64,000 nucleotides of DNA from NCBI GenBank assembly GCA_029641185.1, contig JAPWGK010000008.1:1364001-1428000 (forward strand). Reading direction: 5' to 3'. How positions within the stretch are numbered: the first letter of the stretch is position 1; each line of letters begins with the position of its first letter. The position numbers were made by a program, and so were the translations under genes. Positions 1 through 11,954 of this stretch are shown here, piece after piece. This stretch comes from Pseudofabraea citricarpa. Its lineage: Eukaryota; Ascomycota; Leotiomycetes; Helotiales; Dermateaceae. The notes beneath the pieces are model-generated. The model was given only the letters and a program-made list of their open reading frames with translations, was not told the origin of the DNA and made no database searches.

Positions 1-3000
1 GCTTACCTAGTAGCGGGTTGCTTTTTGCGTAGAATAGAGGTTAGAGGTAGTATAGAGATTTTTTGGGGTTTAGTTTTTGTTTTGTGATATGTGAAAGCTT
101 TTCTGAGTTATACTTTCCGCGAGGGGGGGGGGGTCAAATGACAGGTTCTTGTAAGCAAGTACCTACTTTACCTGTTTTGTTAAGTATAAGGGTGTGAGCC
201 GCTTATTGCGTCTTGTAGTTACAGTATTTGTCGCTTTTATTGAGACCTGCCTCTCGGAACCTTGCCACGGGCGGTAGTAGACGTATATTCCAGACTTGAA
301 TTTATGTTTGAAAATAGAAACATGATACTCAAGAAAATTTTGTGGAGTCTGACGCTATTATATCAGCTGAGAAAAATTGATCTGGAAACTCGATAGATGT
401 ATGATAAATTTAGAAGAAGAAAACTTTTTATATTTCCAAGTACTTTCTATTGTCATCTAATTCATCGTCATCTAACTCATCATCATTTGATTATCTTGTA
501 TTTGTTTGCAGAGTATTCTTTGACGACTACTTGTATTCTAATTTGAAGTGCTAGCGTGTTTACATGTGTCAGAATCAACCTCTTGATAAGACGGGTAGCT
601 GAGTGTGTATTACTTTCAAAGGTTGAATACCTCGGTAAGAATTGCATTGGCTGTTTCCTTGCTGTTTCCTGATTATTACTATCTTCGGAGATTTGAAAAT
701 AAATGTTCTTGTCCGCCCCCGCTCCTTATGTTGTTTTATTTTCGAGTTTTCTCTTTTTATTTCAAGATAAACTAACTAATTCAAGGTATAAAGAGTTGGT
801 AGCTAAAAGATATCAAAATCTCAAAAGAGCAAGTACTAAGTTAGAGGTTACACAACTTCAAAGAGCCTTCGTGACACGAATATTAAAATTGAAGTTACAC
901 ATGACGCAACGCAACTAAGTTATCGAATTCCTTTGAGTTAAAAGATGCTGACATGAAGAGACCTAAGCATGTGCTTTGAATAGATGCTTTAAATAGCTGG
1001 TGTAACTCTTGGAAGTGTGTCACGCTGCCTATTCTCAGCCGCACAACAAACGTGATTTTGGCTTGGGCGGTCTGGGCGCGTGGGCTGTAGATATCCTCAA
1101 GTTCAATCCCTCCTTCCAAGTCTATATCTACCAAGCAAGGTGAAAAGCGAAAAGCAAAATCACAATTTGAACAGTATGCTAGACAAGAAGACAGAGATTT
1201 TCAATGGTAACGAAGCTGACTAGACGGGCTTGCCAGCCATCGTACAAAGACGTAAGGTAGTACGAAGTGCTGACAACGAGAGGGTAGGTGACAACAGGAA
1301 AGGATATGGCGACAGGGTAAGGGGTAAATCCCTAGGACGCCCATCGAAGTCTGACAAGGATTGAAGGATTCCGTGCAACCCCTGTAGTATGACTGTGGAT
1401 GATGATGTTTTTTGGGATACTCTGCGCCAGGCAAGAGCTATGTAGCTACTAGTGTACGCGTAACAAACCCCATAGGAATTATTTTCCTATGGTTCTGACG
1501 CAAGTCATCCGGAAAAGCTTTCTCTTGATAAAACCGCCGAACATCATGCATGCAAGTAATGCCTTAAAGAGGTAGCCGGAAGTGTGGGGGGCGTCTTGGC
1601 TAATAAAGGTGATATTGTTACTCCCGGATAGAATTTGTCCTAATGCTATGTTTTTAGCTATTAACGAGTCTGACAAATGAGGCACAAGCCCACATGGAAG
1701 TCTTTGAATGTATTACAACTTTGGTTTACTATTATACTACTAAGGAGCCAATATTTCTGATATAGAACTCTTCTGACCTGACTGGAGATATCTTGGATCT
1801 TCATACTAAATACCAGATAGTGAAACTAAAACTATACGCGCTGATACTAAGTACAAACCCAAGTCTATAATCCATATCAACCGATTTCCAGTTCAACGAC
1901 CTATGTTAGATACCTTCAAAGCTAATAATTAGAAGAGTTATTTTAACTCAAATTAAAGAGGCGATTTTATCTGTTAGAGCGTTTATGCCGTGCGCTAGAA
2001 GTAGATCGAGTATTTGGCCGGTTTGAAACTTAATAGCTGAAAGCCTAAGAGTTGTTAAGTCCACTTTAGCTCCGTCAGTCAAAATAATAGGGAATTAGTT
2101 ATAGAAACTTTTGTACTATAAACTACCAAGGGCTAAAAGAACAGAATCCTGTTACGTTTGGTGCTACCTGCGAATGGTTTGTGAGTCAACCAAAACATGC
2201 AGCTTTGCTGAAGAATCCCAAGTGTCGCTTGCTTTGGGCCTCGGTAGATCCAAGTTATAGGAAGCTTTTCTTATCTGAAAATCTGGTAGACCACTACAGC
2301 TCTCATCCAAAGGATTAATAACAGTAATTTGCTATTTCTCTTCAAGGACAAGGACTTAACCAGACGTGTTACAGATACACTGTGTGCTATCATTAATCGA
2401 TTTCAGTTGCAGAGTGATCTGATGAATATTCCATGAAGCCAATTACAAAAGAAAGCAAACAGCAAAAACTAAATGCTAGAAAAGGTGGCTATAGAATGGA
2501 ATTAGATCTGTATTACAGTTTGTATTTTTGTTAATACCTTTTAGGCTAATCATGTTTTTGTTAGGAAAATATACTAAAAATACTAAGTTAGTATTGTAAG
2601 AAGCTGCTAGAATCAAATAACCTGGATGCTTAATTAATGTTGTCTTTTTTTTTAGTAGGTGCTCTCACCGGATACTGTTTACATCGCTTATGCGAGGGGT
2701 AGCTTCGATGCCGCATTATGCCACCACTCCCTTCAGAATCTGCTTTCAATACGTTATGGATTTTTAGCCGAGGCTGGACTCAATAGTCATGGGTAATCTT
2801 GTCTTAAAAGAATGTTATTATACCTTTGTATCAGCCGTTTGGTACTATTTCTAGTCCCGTACTGTTGGTTAGCTGTATCAAGAAAAGATCGGCAAGAACC
2901 AGCAACGTTACATGGACAATCAATTCTGACCAGGGCTGGTAAGGAACCCGACTCGACATAGCTGCGGGGTGCAACTCTAACTCCACTTTTGATAGTGAAT

Positions 3001-3125
3001 GTTGGAGATAATTATCGTGGAGGTACAGTAAGTATGTTGGGTCGCGGTGGTAAACCAAAGCTGCAATGATTATCCACTCTTGTGGGAGCATATCTGATTA
3101 CTCGGCCGTCCACTTCCAAGATTTC
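1..3125. other. gene-free stretch, AT-rich
   Basis: No reading frame here has a recognisable domain, conserved motif or convincing splice structure; the open frames are under 90 codons and look random. The stretch contains an 11-base G run at about 123-133 and several T/A-rich tracts. It may be decayed repeat DNA, but I could not identify a transposon terminus or transposase motif. Confidence 0.6.
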
Positions 3126-3159
3126 CTACCAGCGAGATCTTTCTACCAGCGAAATCTTT
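3126..3159. repeat. 17-bp direct repeat, two copies
   Basis: Two adjacent 17-bp units (starting CTACCAGCGA) differ at a single base. They lie 48-81 bases upstream of the MFS start codon at 3207, so they sit in its probable promoter or 5' leader. Whether they bind anything is unknown. Confidence 0.7.
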
Positions 3160-3206
3160 CTGTTCTAAGAATTCTCCTCTGTTGCTAAAACTCTTACTGA
3201 ACTGAC

Positions 3207-5303
3207 ATGACAAGTGTTGAAAACATGGCCGAGCCCATAGCACCGAAAGAAAGCATCCCACAAGAAATCCAGAATGTGACACAGTTAGAAAGCAAGAAAA
3301 CCCAGGTCAAAAATGTTGCAAATGTTGCTTTGGCAGATGCGACGGCAAAACAAAAACCCTCGCTTTGGACTCGTCGGATGTTCCAAGTAAGTTTAAGTTC
3401 ATTTTGAGTTGTCTTATATCGTCACCAACATGATTGACAATAGCTTTACATATGCCTTCTTGTCGCAACCTTAAATGCAGCCGTTAATGGCTACGATGGA
3501 TCTGTCATGGGCAGTATAAACTCCTATGTCCAATACCGGCGGTATTTCAATTTCTCCCTGACAGGAGGAACTCCTTCCACTGGAATTGTGTATGCAATCT
3601 TCACTATCGGTAATTTAGCTGGGGCAGGTATTGCGGGACCATGTTCAGACTGGAAAGGTCGACGATGGGGGATGTTTTTTGGGGCCGCTGTTATCATCCT
3701 CGGAGCTTGCGTGCAAGCTTCAGCTCAAAACCTTGCAGCTTTCATGATTGGAAGGTTTATGCTGGGAGTTGGTGCTGCGTTGGGTCCTTCAGCTGCTCTG
3801 CCATATGTTAGTGAGATGGCACACCCGAGCTTTCGAGGTAGTATGACGGGTGTTTATACTACATTTTATTTTGTGGGTGCTATTCCAGGGACTTTTGGTG
3901 AGTTTTCATTTCTGAACGTTGAGAGTGATTGCTGATTTTATATAGTTCCATATGCTACTTCTGTAAGTGAGATATCCGGAGTTTTGCCATGTGAGGGTGA
4001 CTTGTTCTGACGCTCATGAAGTATATCGATGGAACACAATCTTGGAGAATCCCGTAAGCTTATCCAACCAGCATTTAAGGCAACCAGCTCATGAATAACA
4101 GACTTTGGCTTCAAATGACCTTTTCTGGAATCGTATTTGTGTCTGTACTATTTCTCCCCGAGGTAAGTCAAATCCGATTCCTGTGCAGGAGACATTTTGA
4201 CGAGCCTCACATAGAGTCCGAGATGGCTTATGGCAAATGATCGACACGAAGAAGCTCTCCAAGTAATGACCAAATACCACGGAGAAGGAAACCGCGAAAG
4301 CCCCATTGTGCAACTTGAATTCCGCGAGATGCTCGAGGAGATCAGCATGACAGGAGCCGATAAGCGATGGTGGGATTTCCGCGAGCTCTTTAATACTCGA
4401 GAAGTACGATATCGCACCATGCTTACAGTAGTCATCGCTATTTTTGGACAATGGGTTGGTAACGGACCTGTTTCTTATTACTACCCCCAGATGCTTTCAG
4501 GTGCCGGTATCGAGAATAATCACACACAGCTCTTGCTTCAAGGAATGCAGTCGGTTCTAAGTTTCGCAGGTGCGTTGATCGGCGCCGCGTACACAGATCA
4601 CTGGGGAAGAAGACCACAACTCTTGGTATCTACCAGCATTATTGTTGTTCTGTTTGCTATTATCCTTGCGTTGAATGCTACGAATATCACTACCTTGCCC
4701 GACGGAACGATTTCGGCTAAGAATGGAGCACAGGCGAAAGCTGAGATTGCTATGATTTTTCTCTTTAGCTTTGTTTTTGCTGTGGGCTGGACTCCTATGC
4801 AAGGTATGTAATTTCTATGGTTGCAATCGAGTCGCATATAGCTGACGAAAAGTAGGCCTTTATGCTGTCGAGGTACTGCGCTTTGAATCTCGATCCAAGG
4901 GAATGGCTCTATATACTTTGTTTGGAAATATTGCTAGTTTCTATAATACCTTCGTTACCGGTATCGCATTTACAGGTGCTGGGTATAATTACTATTACCT
5001 GTTCATCTTTTGGGATCTGTTTGAGGTCATATTCATTTATGTCAGTACGCACCCGCCGCTTGCGTATTAATTGCTCGCTAATGGTTGTGTGATAGTTCTT
5101 CTTCGTTGAGACTAAGAACCGAACTGTAAGATTGAATGTCCATGACTTCGTGATATAAAGGCTAATAATTGATGTAGCTGGAAGAGCTAACTGATATATT
5201 TAATGCTTCAAGTCCGGTGAAGTACTCGCTGAAAAAGTCAGAGGTTGTCATTCATGGCGACGAGGGTGTGACAGAAGTTTTGGAAAAAGAACCAGTGGTG
5301 TAA
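3207..5303 (+). CDS. MFS sugar transporter (sugar porter family)
   Basis: Predicted 12-helix plasma-membrane sugar/H+ symporter of the lactose-permease/hexose-transporter type. Introns can be placed at 3387-3443, 3898-3945, 3963-4021, 4054-4101, 4163-4214, 4804-4855, 5041-5095 and 5126-5177; all are GT..AG and all restore the frame. Family motifs appear in order: NGYDGSVMGS in helix 1, DWKGRRWG in the loop after helix 2, RFMLGVGAALG, LPESPRWLMAND across the 4163-4214 junction, DHWGRRPQLL in the second half, LRFESRSKG, and the C-terminal FVETKNRTLEEL. The start at 3207 gives a hydrophilic N-terminus of about 60 residues, usual for the family. Nothing appears broken. The substrate cannot be read from sequence; a disaccharide or hexose is likely. 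No catabolic partner is adjacent. Confidence 0.9.
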
Positions 5304-5841
5304 TGAGCAGATATAGATTAACATGCACTATTTGAAGACAACAGATAATCCTAAGTTTCTTAACTAAATGGGAGAGTAGTTGAGACTGTCGGCGTGTAGA
5401 TGAACTCGGTACATGAATGAAGATATGATAATTTAAAGATTGTTCTGCCTATCCATACGAATCTTTGAAAATCTCATCGGATTAAGCTCTTCATATCCCA
5501 CAAAGAAACGTAAAGGCTTTTATAAGACATTTACAAAACCAGGTTACCAATCGATGCAGAAAAGGAGAGAGGGAGAAGAAGCGAGGCGAGCCCCGCAACA
5601 CGTGATTGTGCATCATGAACCCCGCACTGCCCGCACTTCGTGTTTCGAGTCGCGTTTTTAACGCGAGCACAATATTTACGGCTCAAATTGAAAACACACC
5701 AGAAACTCGATTTCTGAACCTGTGTTCTGGGTGCTATGTCTGGAACCTTTTTATATATTGACAATCGCTCTCATTATTCCTTATTTGCAAATACTGCATA
5801 CTCACAACCAGTATTTATCCCACTCTAAACCCCTTCACAGC
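5304..5841. promoter_or_regulatory. intergenic region / promoter of the DUF6604 gene
   Basis: No gene is seen. The region includes a GC-rich inverted repeat (5650-5666) in otherwise AT-rich DNA and runs into the leader of the gene starting at 5842. A TATA-like run (TTTTATATATTG) lies around 5749-5760. Confidence 0.45.
5650..5666. repeat. inverted repeat with CGCG core
   Basis: Perfect 7-bp arms TCGCGTT and AACGCGA separated by TTT, about 175 bp upstream of the start codon at 5842. The ACGCGA element resembles a fungal MCB/MBF half site and recurs in the palindrome at 10280-10305. Confidence 0.6.
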
Positions 5842-5853
5842 ATGGAGGGGTTT
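5827..5853. promoter_or_regulatory. inverted repeat enclosing the start codon of the DUF6604 gene
   Basis: Arms AAACCCCT (5827-5834) and AGGGGTTT (5846-5853) are perfectly complementary and separated by 11 bases that contain the ATG at 5842-5844. In the mRNA this would place the initiator codon in the loop of a hairpin with an 8-bp stem. Any translational effect is inference. Confidence 0.5.
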
Positions 5854-8548
5854 TTGGTGAACACGTACAAAGCCTATAAGGCGCGGGAGACAAAGCTCCT
5901 AGTATGGCTGAAGGAAACATCGGGGTACGATAAGTATGTATTCACAGACTTTCCACATCATACCAAACTCTAATTCAAAATTAGGACGCCTTTCCGAGTT
6001 AATCAGATCCCACTTCTAGCCAAATCGATCGTCGAGAAAGGCCTCGCAGTCCCGGATAATGTTGTAGACTTACTAAAGGAAGTTGTTTCGAAGAGGAAGG
6101 AGGCTGGCGCTTGGTATAGGCACAGAAATATTGGTGATACGGCTTCGGGGCATGCACATATCTTGGATGTGTTAGAAGATACTTTAGCAACTCTCAAATC
6201 TACATTGCCCAAAGGAAAGAGACATCCTAGTTAGTCTTGGGTGTGAGGATTCTCTATGGTTAGAATGGAAACTAACTTTGTTAGAAACTAAGGGCCACCA
6301 AACAGACGGAAAAGACAGCAAACACGATAATGAAAATCCGTACGAGCACCTGAACGACGAGGAGGAAGAAGCAAGTCAAGTTTCTGGGGACGACGAATCC
6401 GATGTTCCAGAAAGTAGTACGGCAGGGGCGGAAAAGAACAAAGACGCTGATAAGAAGAAACCCAAAGTCAAGAAGATCAAGTCTGGTAAAAGAAAGGGCA
6501 AGCCAAGGAGAGAGGCCAAACCCAAGCCAAAGAAGAAGTTGATCATCAACAAGGAGTCTTTACTCGTTTACGACGACGAAGATGAGCTTGATGACCTCTA
6601 CTTTATTGTCTATTGCGCCTTCCAAGATTTCAATCGAATCAGGGAATACATTCAGGATAGATGGCGCGACTATCAGCAAGGACTACTTAGTTTGAGCACC
6701 GTGGCAATCACGACAAATACTGCCTTTGAACTTCTCCAAAGAGCAGAGAAAGAACTTCTGTCCATGTTGACTCCAGAGTATCAAAGCTACGATGCTTTAT
6801 CTCAAATGTTGTTCATCGAAGTCGGTCTCGCACATGTTGACTACGATGGGAAAACAGCGGCTTGTGGTAACGACGAGACGAAAAACAGCGATGCTATCTA
6901 CGAAGAAGCAGATTTCCTCTGCTTGCCAAGATATTGGGACCTTGTTACGTGGCTCAAAAATGTGCCTCCCAGAAAAGTTGTGGTGCAGCCAATGTACTTG
7001 GAGAGCAGGGTCAAATACGAAGCGATTCATGCCGAGGAGAAGATGAAGAGAGATCAGCGAATCATCTACGAAATGGCTGCCGAGACCACCCTCCTTAAAG
7101 CCCTTCACAACAACCCAAACTTCCTCTTGCCAGGAGAGGATGAGTTCACCCTTGGAATGATCGCATTCCATGCGACACGCGAGATACCAATATGGCTGGT
7201 TTTTGCATGTCAGATTCAGTGTGACATTCGCGGCATTCTCGAATACAAGGCAGTTAAATGTCACGATGAGCTTTTGGCCATGGCGAAACGCGCAAAGTCC
7301 ACATTGAATACGTATGCAAATTTTATGATAACCCACGATTTTATTAACTTTTTGGAAGAGGCTGTCGACACCACACTGGGCGAAATTGGCTGCTGGGTCA
7401 CCGATGATTTTTGTGGTGAGGATAGAGACCGACTATGGATCAGTCATGGTTTCAAGAAAAAAGATCTCGAGCCATTCTACTACCTCCGACGGCATCCCCT
7501 TCTCTGCGGAATGATGATCTTTCGATTCTCACTTACGATGAACGAAATTGGATTAAAAGCGACCAATGGATATGGTTCTGTAATTTCTTCAGCCCATCTT
7601 TACAATGCAATGCGGCACGAAAAGCCAGATTTTGCACAGTGGGACGACATGGAGGCTTTGATTTTGATACATTCATATCAGCGCATATTTTGGCATGATA
7701 GCCCACCAACCAACCCAGCACAGTATTCTCGAAGTTACGATAGGGCCACAGGAATTGTTGGCATGATAAATCAAAGAAAAAATAGTACTGGCATGATTAA
7801 GCCGGATCGTTTATACGAGCGAGGTATTGCACCTGCGTCTGTTGTGAGCGCTCAATATCATGAACGATTCTGTTTCGGCTGGAAAGGTCGTTCTCCACCA
7901 AGATCGCTTCCCAACGTAGAGCGATTACTCAATCACACCTCTGATCTCGAAACGGAGCATATGGTACAAGGTCTACGCATGCTTGGAAGTGGTGATCAAC
8001 CTTTCAGTCTTGGATCATCAATGAGTAAAGCGGTTGAAGCTGGTAGCGCAGCTACAGACTCCCTGATTCACCAAACATTGTCGATGAATATCACTCCCGA
8101 ACAGTCTGTGACAAGCCAGTATCAAGAGACGAAAAAACTGTCTATGATCCAGCTGCTAAATGCTCTCTGCACTCGTGCAGCACGGGAATCATATACTTTA
8201 AACTTCGACTATTTTTCATTCTGTCTGCGATGTCTCATCTTTCTCAAAGCCGTTTCAGACGAATTCGAACCAGAAATCAAACAGTCCGAGTCCTTTGAAG
8301 ATGGAGTATATTGGGATAGAGGTGAATTACCTTGTGTACCTTACATTGTCTTCAAGATGATTGAGGACGCAGACAAGAGAGATAATGTACTGGAACGATT
8401 GGGCCGCATCTTGAAAAAGGTCATCGATGAGGAGGGTAACATGGAGATCAAAGCTGTGCGGGCAATTTTGGGTAGTAAGAGTAAGAGTGATGGGAATGCA
8501 GATGAGAAGTTGACGTGGAGTGCGGAGGTAGAGACCAAAGTTCTCTGA
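5842..8548 (+). CDS. DUF6604-type fungal protein, about 866 aa
   Basis: Three exons join in frame: 5842-5933, 5985-6229 and 6285-8548, with introns 5934-5984 and 6230-6284; the total of 2601 nt codes for 866 residues. The N-terminus (NTYKAYKARETKLLVWLKET, then the exon-2 segment with PLLAKSIVEKG and the GHAHILDVLEDTLATLK end) matches the pattern I know from fungal DUF6604 domains. A strongly basic Lys-rich stretch follows (about residues 165-200), probably a nuclear-localisation or nucleic-acid-binding segment, after an acidic region rich in D/E/S. The remaining 650 residues have no domain I recognise. No enzymatic motif is visible and the function is unknown; such proteins are usually lineage-restricted and variable between strains. 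The start at 5842 is preferred because the long exon has no in-frame ATG at its 5' end. Confidence 0.75.
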
Positions 8549-8565
8549 GGGATCAACACAATATT

Positions 8566-8600
8566 CCTAGATTTTTTAATTAATTATATATATATCTAGG
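8566..8600. terminator. possible 3'-UTR hairpin downstream of the DUF6604 gene
   Basis: Arms CCTAGAT (8566-8572) and ATCTAGG (8594-8600) flank an AT-only loop 18 bases after the stop codon; the outer bases ATATT/ATAT extend the pairing with one bulge. It may mark the 3' end or poly(A) region shared with the convergent gene at 8774, but this is inference. Confidence 0.35.
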
Positions 8601-8773
8601 ATATTTTTGCTTTCTTGCAAATTCAAACCGTCCCTTTCCTAAACATAAACTTTGAGAATACACGGCGAACAAAAGTACTCTGCTGCTCTGAATTACAAAT
8701 AGAGAAGTGGCAAGAGATACTAAAACGAGTAATTACATATTAAATACTTGTGTACATTTTAGGGTATATAAAT

Positions 8774-10222
8774 CTACATCTGAAGTTCCAACTCGATAGC
8801 CTTCTCTGTGGCTAGCTCGTGTTCCCCATCATGTTTTAACATTCTAACATCATTCCATTCCCAAGCCAACATGTCGCTCATGGGCTCATGCTCCGTGACC
8901 GTACATCCAACCCCCATTGCTTCCTTACTACAGCATGCCCACTCAACTTCCCATTTGGTGCTGAAGATTAGGGATGGTTCCATCTCTTCCCAATTCTCAG
9001 GCCGACGATCTTTCTTGTACTGCTTTTTACCGGGATGCCATCGACATGCAGCACCGAGATCTTGGTGCGTGATTCTTTTCTTGCATTGCTTGCATGACCC
9101 TTTCCAACTTGGGTATTTTCGTGATGATATATCGCTGCTGGTTGTTGCATATTTCATTCTTTTGGCGGCGATTGCCTCGTCACTTTCTGCAAGTAGGTTT
9201 CGTTTGAGACCCTGCGCATATGTTGCTTGAGGTGGACTTCCAAATAATCCTGCCCCTGATGGTTCCATATCGTATGTGTTCTCCTCCTTGCAAGCCATTT
9301 GCTCACGCTGAAATTCAAAGTAGCTGTTCTCTAACGCTTGGGCAGCCCTAAACCGGGCAGCTTCACGAGCAAAGTCTTCCTTTATTGACTCTAAATATTC
9401 TTCGTCATCCGTATCTATGTCACAAGTCGACCTCTGCGGATTCTGAATTGTTGAAAACTGTGCTTGATATCCGATGCTGCTGGGTATTTGCTCGCGCCCT
9501 GCCTTCTGTTCTGTTTTTCTTATCTCGTCTATGGCTTTCTTGTCTTTCATATGTTGATTATCCTGCATTTCTTCGTAATGATTTCTAAGAAGGAGTTCAG
9601 AGCTAACTGTTTCGTTGTCGTGGCCGTGTGCAACTCGTTGTTGCTTTAAAATCAAAATTTGAAGTGCATCTTCTTTCCACATAAGTTCGATTTGTATTCC
9701 CATCCTAGCAGCCGCTGCTGCTTCTGCGCTTATGTCTTGGGTCGACTGCTGCATTATCAAGCTCTGAAGAGCTTTCTCGCTATCTGCGACTTCCATGCGG
9801 GCTTTGCATATCGCCCTTTTTTCCATTTCTTGACTACTTATTCTGAGTTGAGCAGTCGCGCTTCTCGTATCTGTGTGCTTCGGTGTAGGCAGGGGAATTG
9901 GTTCGGAATCAGAGTCTTCAGAGTCGGAATCGTCGAGTACAGGGGGTGAAGAAGTCGGAGGTGTAGCAGGTGGTTTCTGCAAGATGGGAACATGTGCTTC
10001 GAAGTGGTTTTGTGGCATTGGTGGAAAACGCGTCGTCAAATCAGGAGTGTGCACCTCCTCTAAGAGTGTCACTATTCGTGCTTGTAATCCAGGAAATTCC
10101 TCGCACGCAAGGACTATGGCGTTCCAGAAATCCAGTTTCGAATGAAAATTAAGAACATATGGTAGCGTGGTTGTGTCCTCCTCGAAAGGCGACATTATAA
10201 ATTTCATCGGCATCTTGGACAA
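8774..10222 (-). CDS. hypothetical protein with C-terminal Cys/His-rich (zinc-binding-like) domain
   Basis: Uninterrupted 482-codon frame. Residues 1-90 include a short hydrophobic segment. A Ser/Asp/Pro-rich stretch follows (residues 88-115), then a long Glu/Gln/Ala-rich region likely to be coiled coil (about 125-330). At residues 377-446 there is a regularly spaced set of metal-ligand-type residues: CKQC, CRWHPGKK, W-x-CC, GC and a final H. The C-H-P-G ... W-x-C-C ... G-C ... H order recalls CHORD-like zinc modules and a motif common in Leotiomycete orphan proteins, but the spacing differs and I do not assign a family. No enzymatic motif is seen. It is convergent with the DUF6604 gene (225 bp apart) and divergent from the gene at 10613. 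The first ATG at 10222 was chosen; Met4 or Met6 would also fit. Confidence 0.65.
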   Translation of the reverse strand: MSKMPMKFIMSPFEEDTTTLPYVLNFHSKLDFWNAIVLACEEFPGLQARIVTLLEEVHTPDLTTRFPPMPQNHFEAHVPILQKPPATPPTSSPPVLDDSDSEDSDSEPIPLPTPKHTDTRSATAQLRISSQEMEKRAICKARMEVADSEKALQSLIMQQSTQDISAEAAAAARMGIQIELMWKEDALQILILKQQRVAHGHDNETVSSELLLRNHYEEMQDNQHMKDKKAIDEIRKTEQKAGREQIPSSIGYQAQFSTIQNPQRSTCDIDTDDEEYLESIKEDFAREAARFRAAQALENSYFEFQREQMACKEENTYDMEPSGAGLFGSPPQATYAQGLKRNLLAESDEAIAAKRMKYATTSSDISSRKYPSWKGSCKQCKKRITHQDLGAACRWHPGKKQYKKDRRPENWEEMEPSLIFSTKWEVEWACCSKEAMGVGCTVTEHEPMSDMLAWEWNDVRMLKHDGEHELATEKAIELELQM

Positions 10223-10612
10223 TGTCTGGAAGGGTTTGGGAGCTTGGATATATCAGAGAGGAAAGTGAAGCTCAAAAGACGCGTCGCGCATTGACACGCG
10301 ACGCGGTGGTTATCAAAAGTCCTTATCAGCACGTGCCATCGACACAAACATACTCACACTAAATTCTAGCTCAGGTGTGCTAATTTAAACGCAGCCTAAA
10401 GCCTTAAGATAAATATAAATAGTTGTAAATAACAGTAAGCAGGATGCCCTTCATTGGACGATATCAGTTTGAATAGGCATACATTGCAACTATCATGTGA
10501 TCTGCGGACAGCGTAATAATCCGATCCGAGGCATTAGTCAACGTCATCGTGGTCATTCTGCCTTGAAGACATCGCATCACAGACAATATCCTTCCTTGCC
10601 AAATTCATCGCA
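10223..10612. promoter_or_regulatory. divergent promoter between the Cys/His-rich gene and the F-box-like gene
   Basis: A 390-bp head-to-head intergenic region. It carries a perfect CG-rich palindrome at 10280-10305, 58 bp from the minus-strand start codon. The rest is unremarkable AT-rich DNA. Confidence 0.5.
10280..10305. promoter_or_regulatory. palindrome with overlapping MCB-like ACGCG elements
   Basis: Nine-base arms CGCGTCGCG (10280-10288) and CGCGACGCG (10297-10305) are perfect reverse complements around an 8-base spacer. The left arm overlaps ACGCGT (10279-10284), the consensus of the MBF cell-cycle/DNA-replication factor; the right arm includes ACGCGA. Binding by MBF or a Zn2Cys6 factor is inference. 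Confidence 0.5.
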
Positions 10613-11954
10613 ATGCAAGAACCTGAGATCATTGGAGAAATTCCTCCATCCGATATAAGCGTTGTGAATGGCAAAAGTGGACTGATCAGTCTGCCTTTAG
10701 GTAAGTTCCTCGGGTATTGCGGACCTCCTGCCTTGCCTTGTAGGCACGTTATCGTGAGAGTTGAAGTCGACAATTACCAGACTGGAATCATATACTATTA
10801 TCTAGTATCTTACTGTTATCGGAATTCTTTCTATGAAGATTCCTTACGATGCGCTGGATGGTCATGTGGTCTCAGGCTTTTCAAAGTACACAGCTAACAT
10901 GTCATCTATAGAAATACAAACATCTATTCTCCGGTTCTTTTATACTCCAGGAGGTAGATTCAAAAAATCCACAAGCATTTTAACCACATGCAAAGCACTT
11001 TACGAACTTGCCTATCCCATATTTTTACAAAACTATATGTTTAATTGTATTCCTATCCGGCCGGGGGTTTACGGAGAAGATTTGAAAGTAGAGGGTGATA
11101 TCATCCGCATTGTCTGGCCTCACGATGATGAAAGATGGCAATTTCACTTATTCGACGACGAGTGGATGGCAGGACTGAAAAGTGGCATGGCATCACTATT
11201 TGCCGAGGAAACATCGCAATTGAGCCACAAGGATTCACAGTGCACAGAGGATGACGACGATACAGAGAGTGAATCTGGCAGTGAGAGTGAGTTTGATGTT
11301 GCGGATGCAGTCTGGGCGGATATTTTATCATTCGAAGAACGCGCTCAAGAAGTAGCAAAGCGCTGGATTCGGAGGAACAAATTTGCCAGCTTTCTCAAAC
11401 ATTTAGGACCCGAGCAATCAAAAACCATACAGCATATCAGAATTCTCTGGGGTGATCCAGAGACTATTCGGTCCGGGGAGTCTATAGAAGTCGGCCCGTA
11501 TGCGATTGGCATTATGAGCATTGTGTTTGGCAAGTACCTACCAAATTTGACGGAAGTCGCATTGCAACTCAAACATTCACCGGAAGGATATAGTGCTGCT
11601 AGCTTTAGCCAATTCTGTTGGACATGTGCACTCGAGATCGAGAATAAGCAAGACTTCCAGGAATATGCATATGCTGAAAATGAACGGCCAGAAGTCATGG
11701 ACATTCGCAACTTTTCCGAAAGTGCACGGGAATTCGAATTTGTCCAAGCCTTGAAGCTTCTCCTTCAAAACTGCTCTAGCTTGAGTATGCTGCGGTTAGA
11801 AAATTGGCATGGCCATAGTTCACGCTTGGTTTGGCCTGAATGGTGGTGGGACTTAGTCAAGCGCGATAGCTTGACCATGTCACTAGAGTTCCCATTCTCA
11901 ATGCCATGGAGAGACAACCAGGTCATGGTTTTCTCTCAAGAGCAGCAGGGCTGA
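10613..11954 (+). CDS. F-box-like / fungal orphan protein, 376 aa
   Basis: Exons 10613-10700 and 10912-11954 join through a 211-nt GT..AG intron to give 376 codons plus stop. The junction creates the phrase LPLEIQTSILRFF, followed by STSILTTCKALYELAYPIF, the pattern of the many fungal 'LPxEI..I....L..C+.+Y.EA.p.f' proteins that start with an F-box-like helix pair. An acidic low-complexity stretch lies at about residues 155-175, followed by a charged helical segment and a leucine-rich part (residues 240-350). I cannot assign a precise function; substrate recognition for ubiquitination is the usual guess for F-box proteins but the F-box here is weak. It is divergent from the gene ending at 10222 and convergent with the C48-like gene. 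Confidence 0.65.

Noticed and set aside
703..1134. Short frames at 703-918 (+) and 895-1134 (-)
   Set aside because: They have no recognisable motif and lie in AT-rich DNA with no promoter- or splice-like context that distinguishes them from noise.
9659..10152. Plus-strand frames antisense to the Cys/His-rich gene
   Set aside because: They mirror the codon pattern of the minus-strand gene, which has one continuous 482-codon frame and a plausible metal-binding domain.
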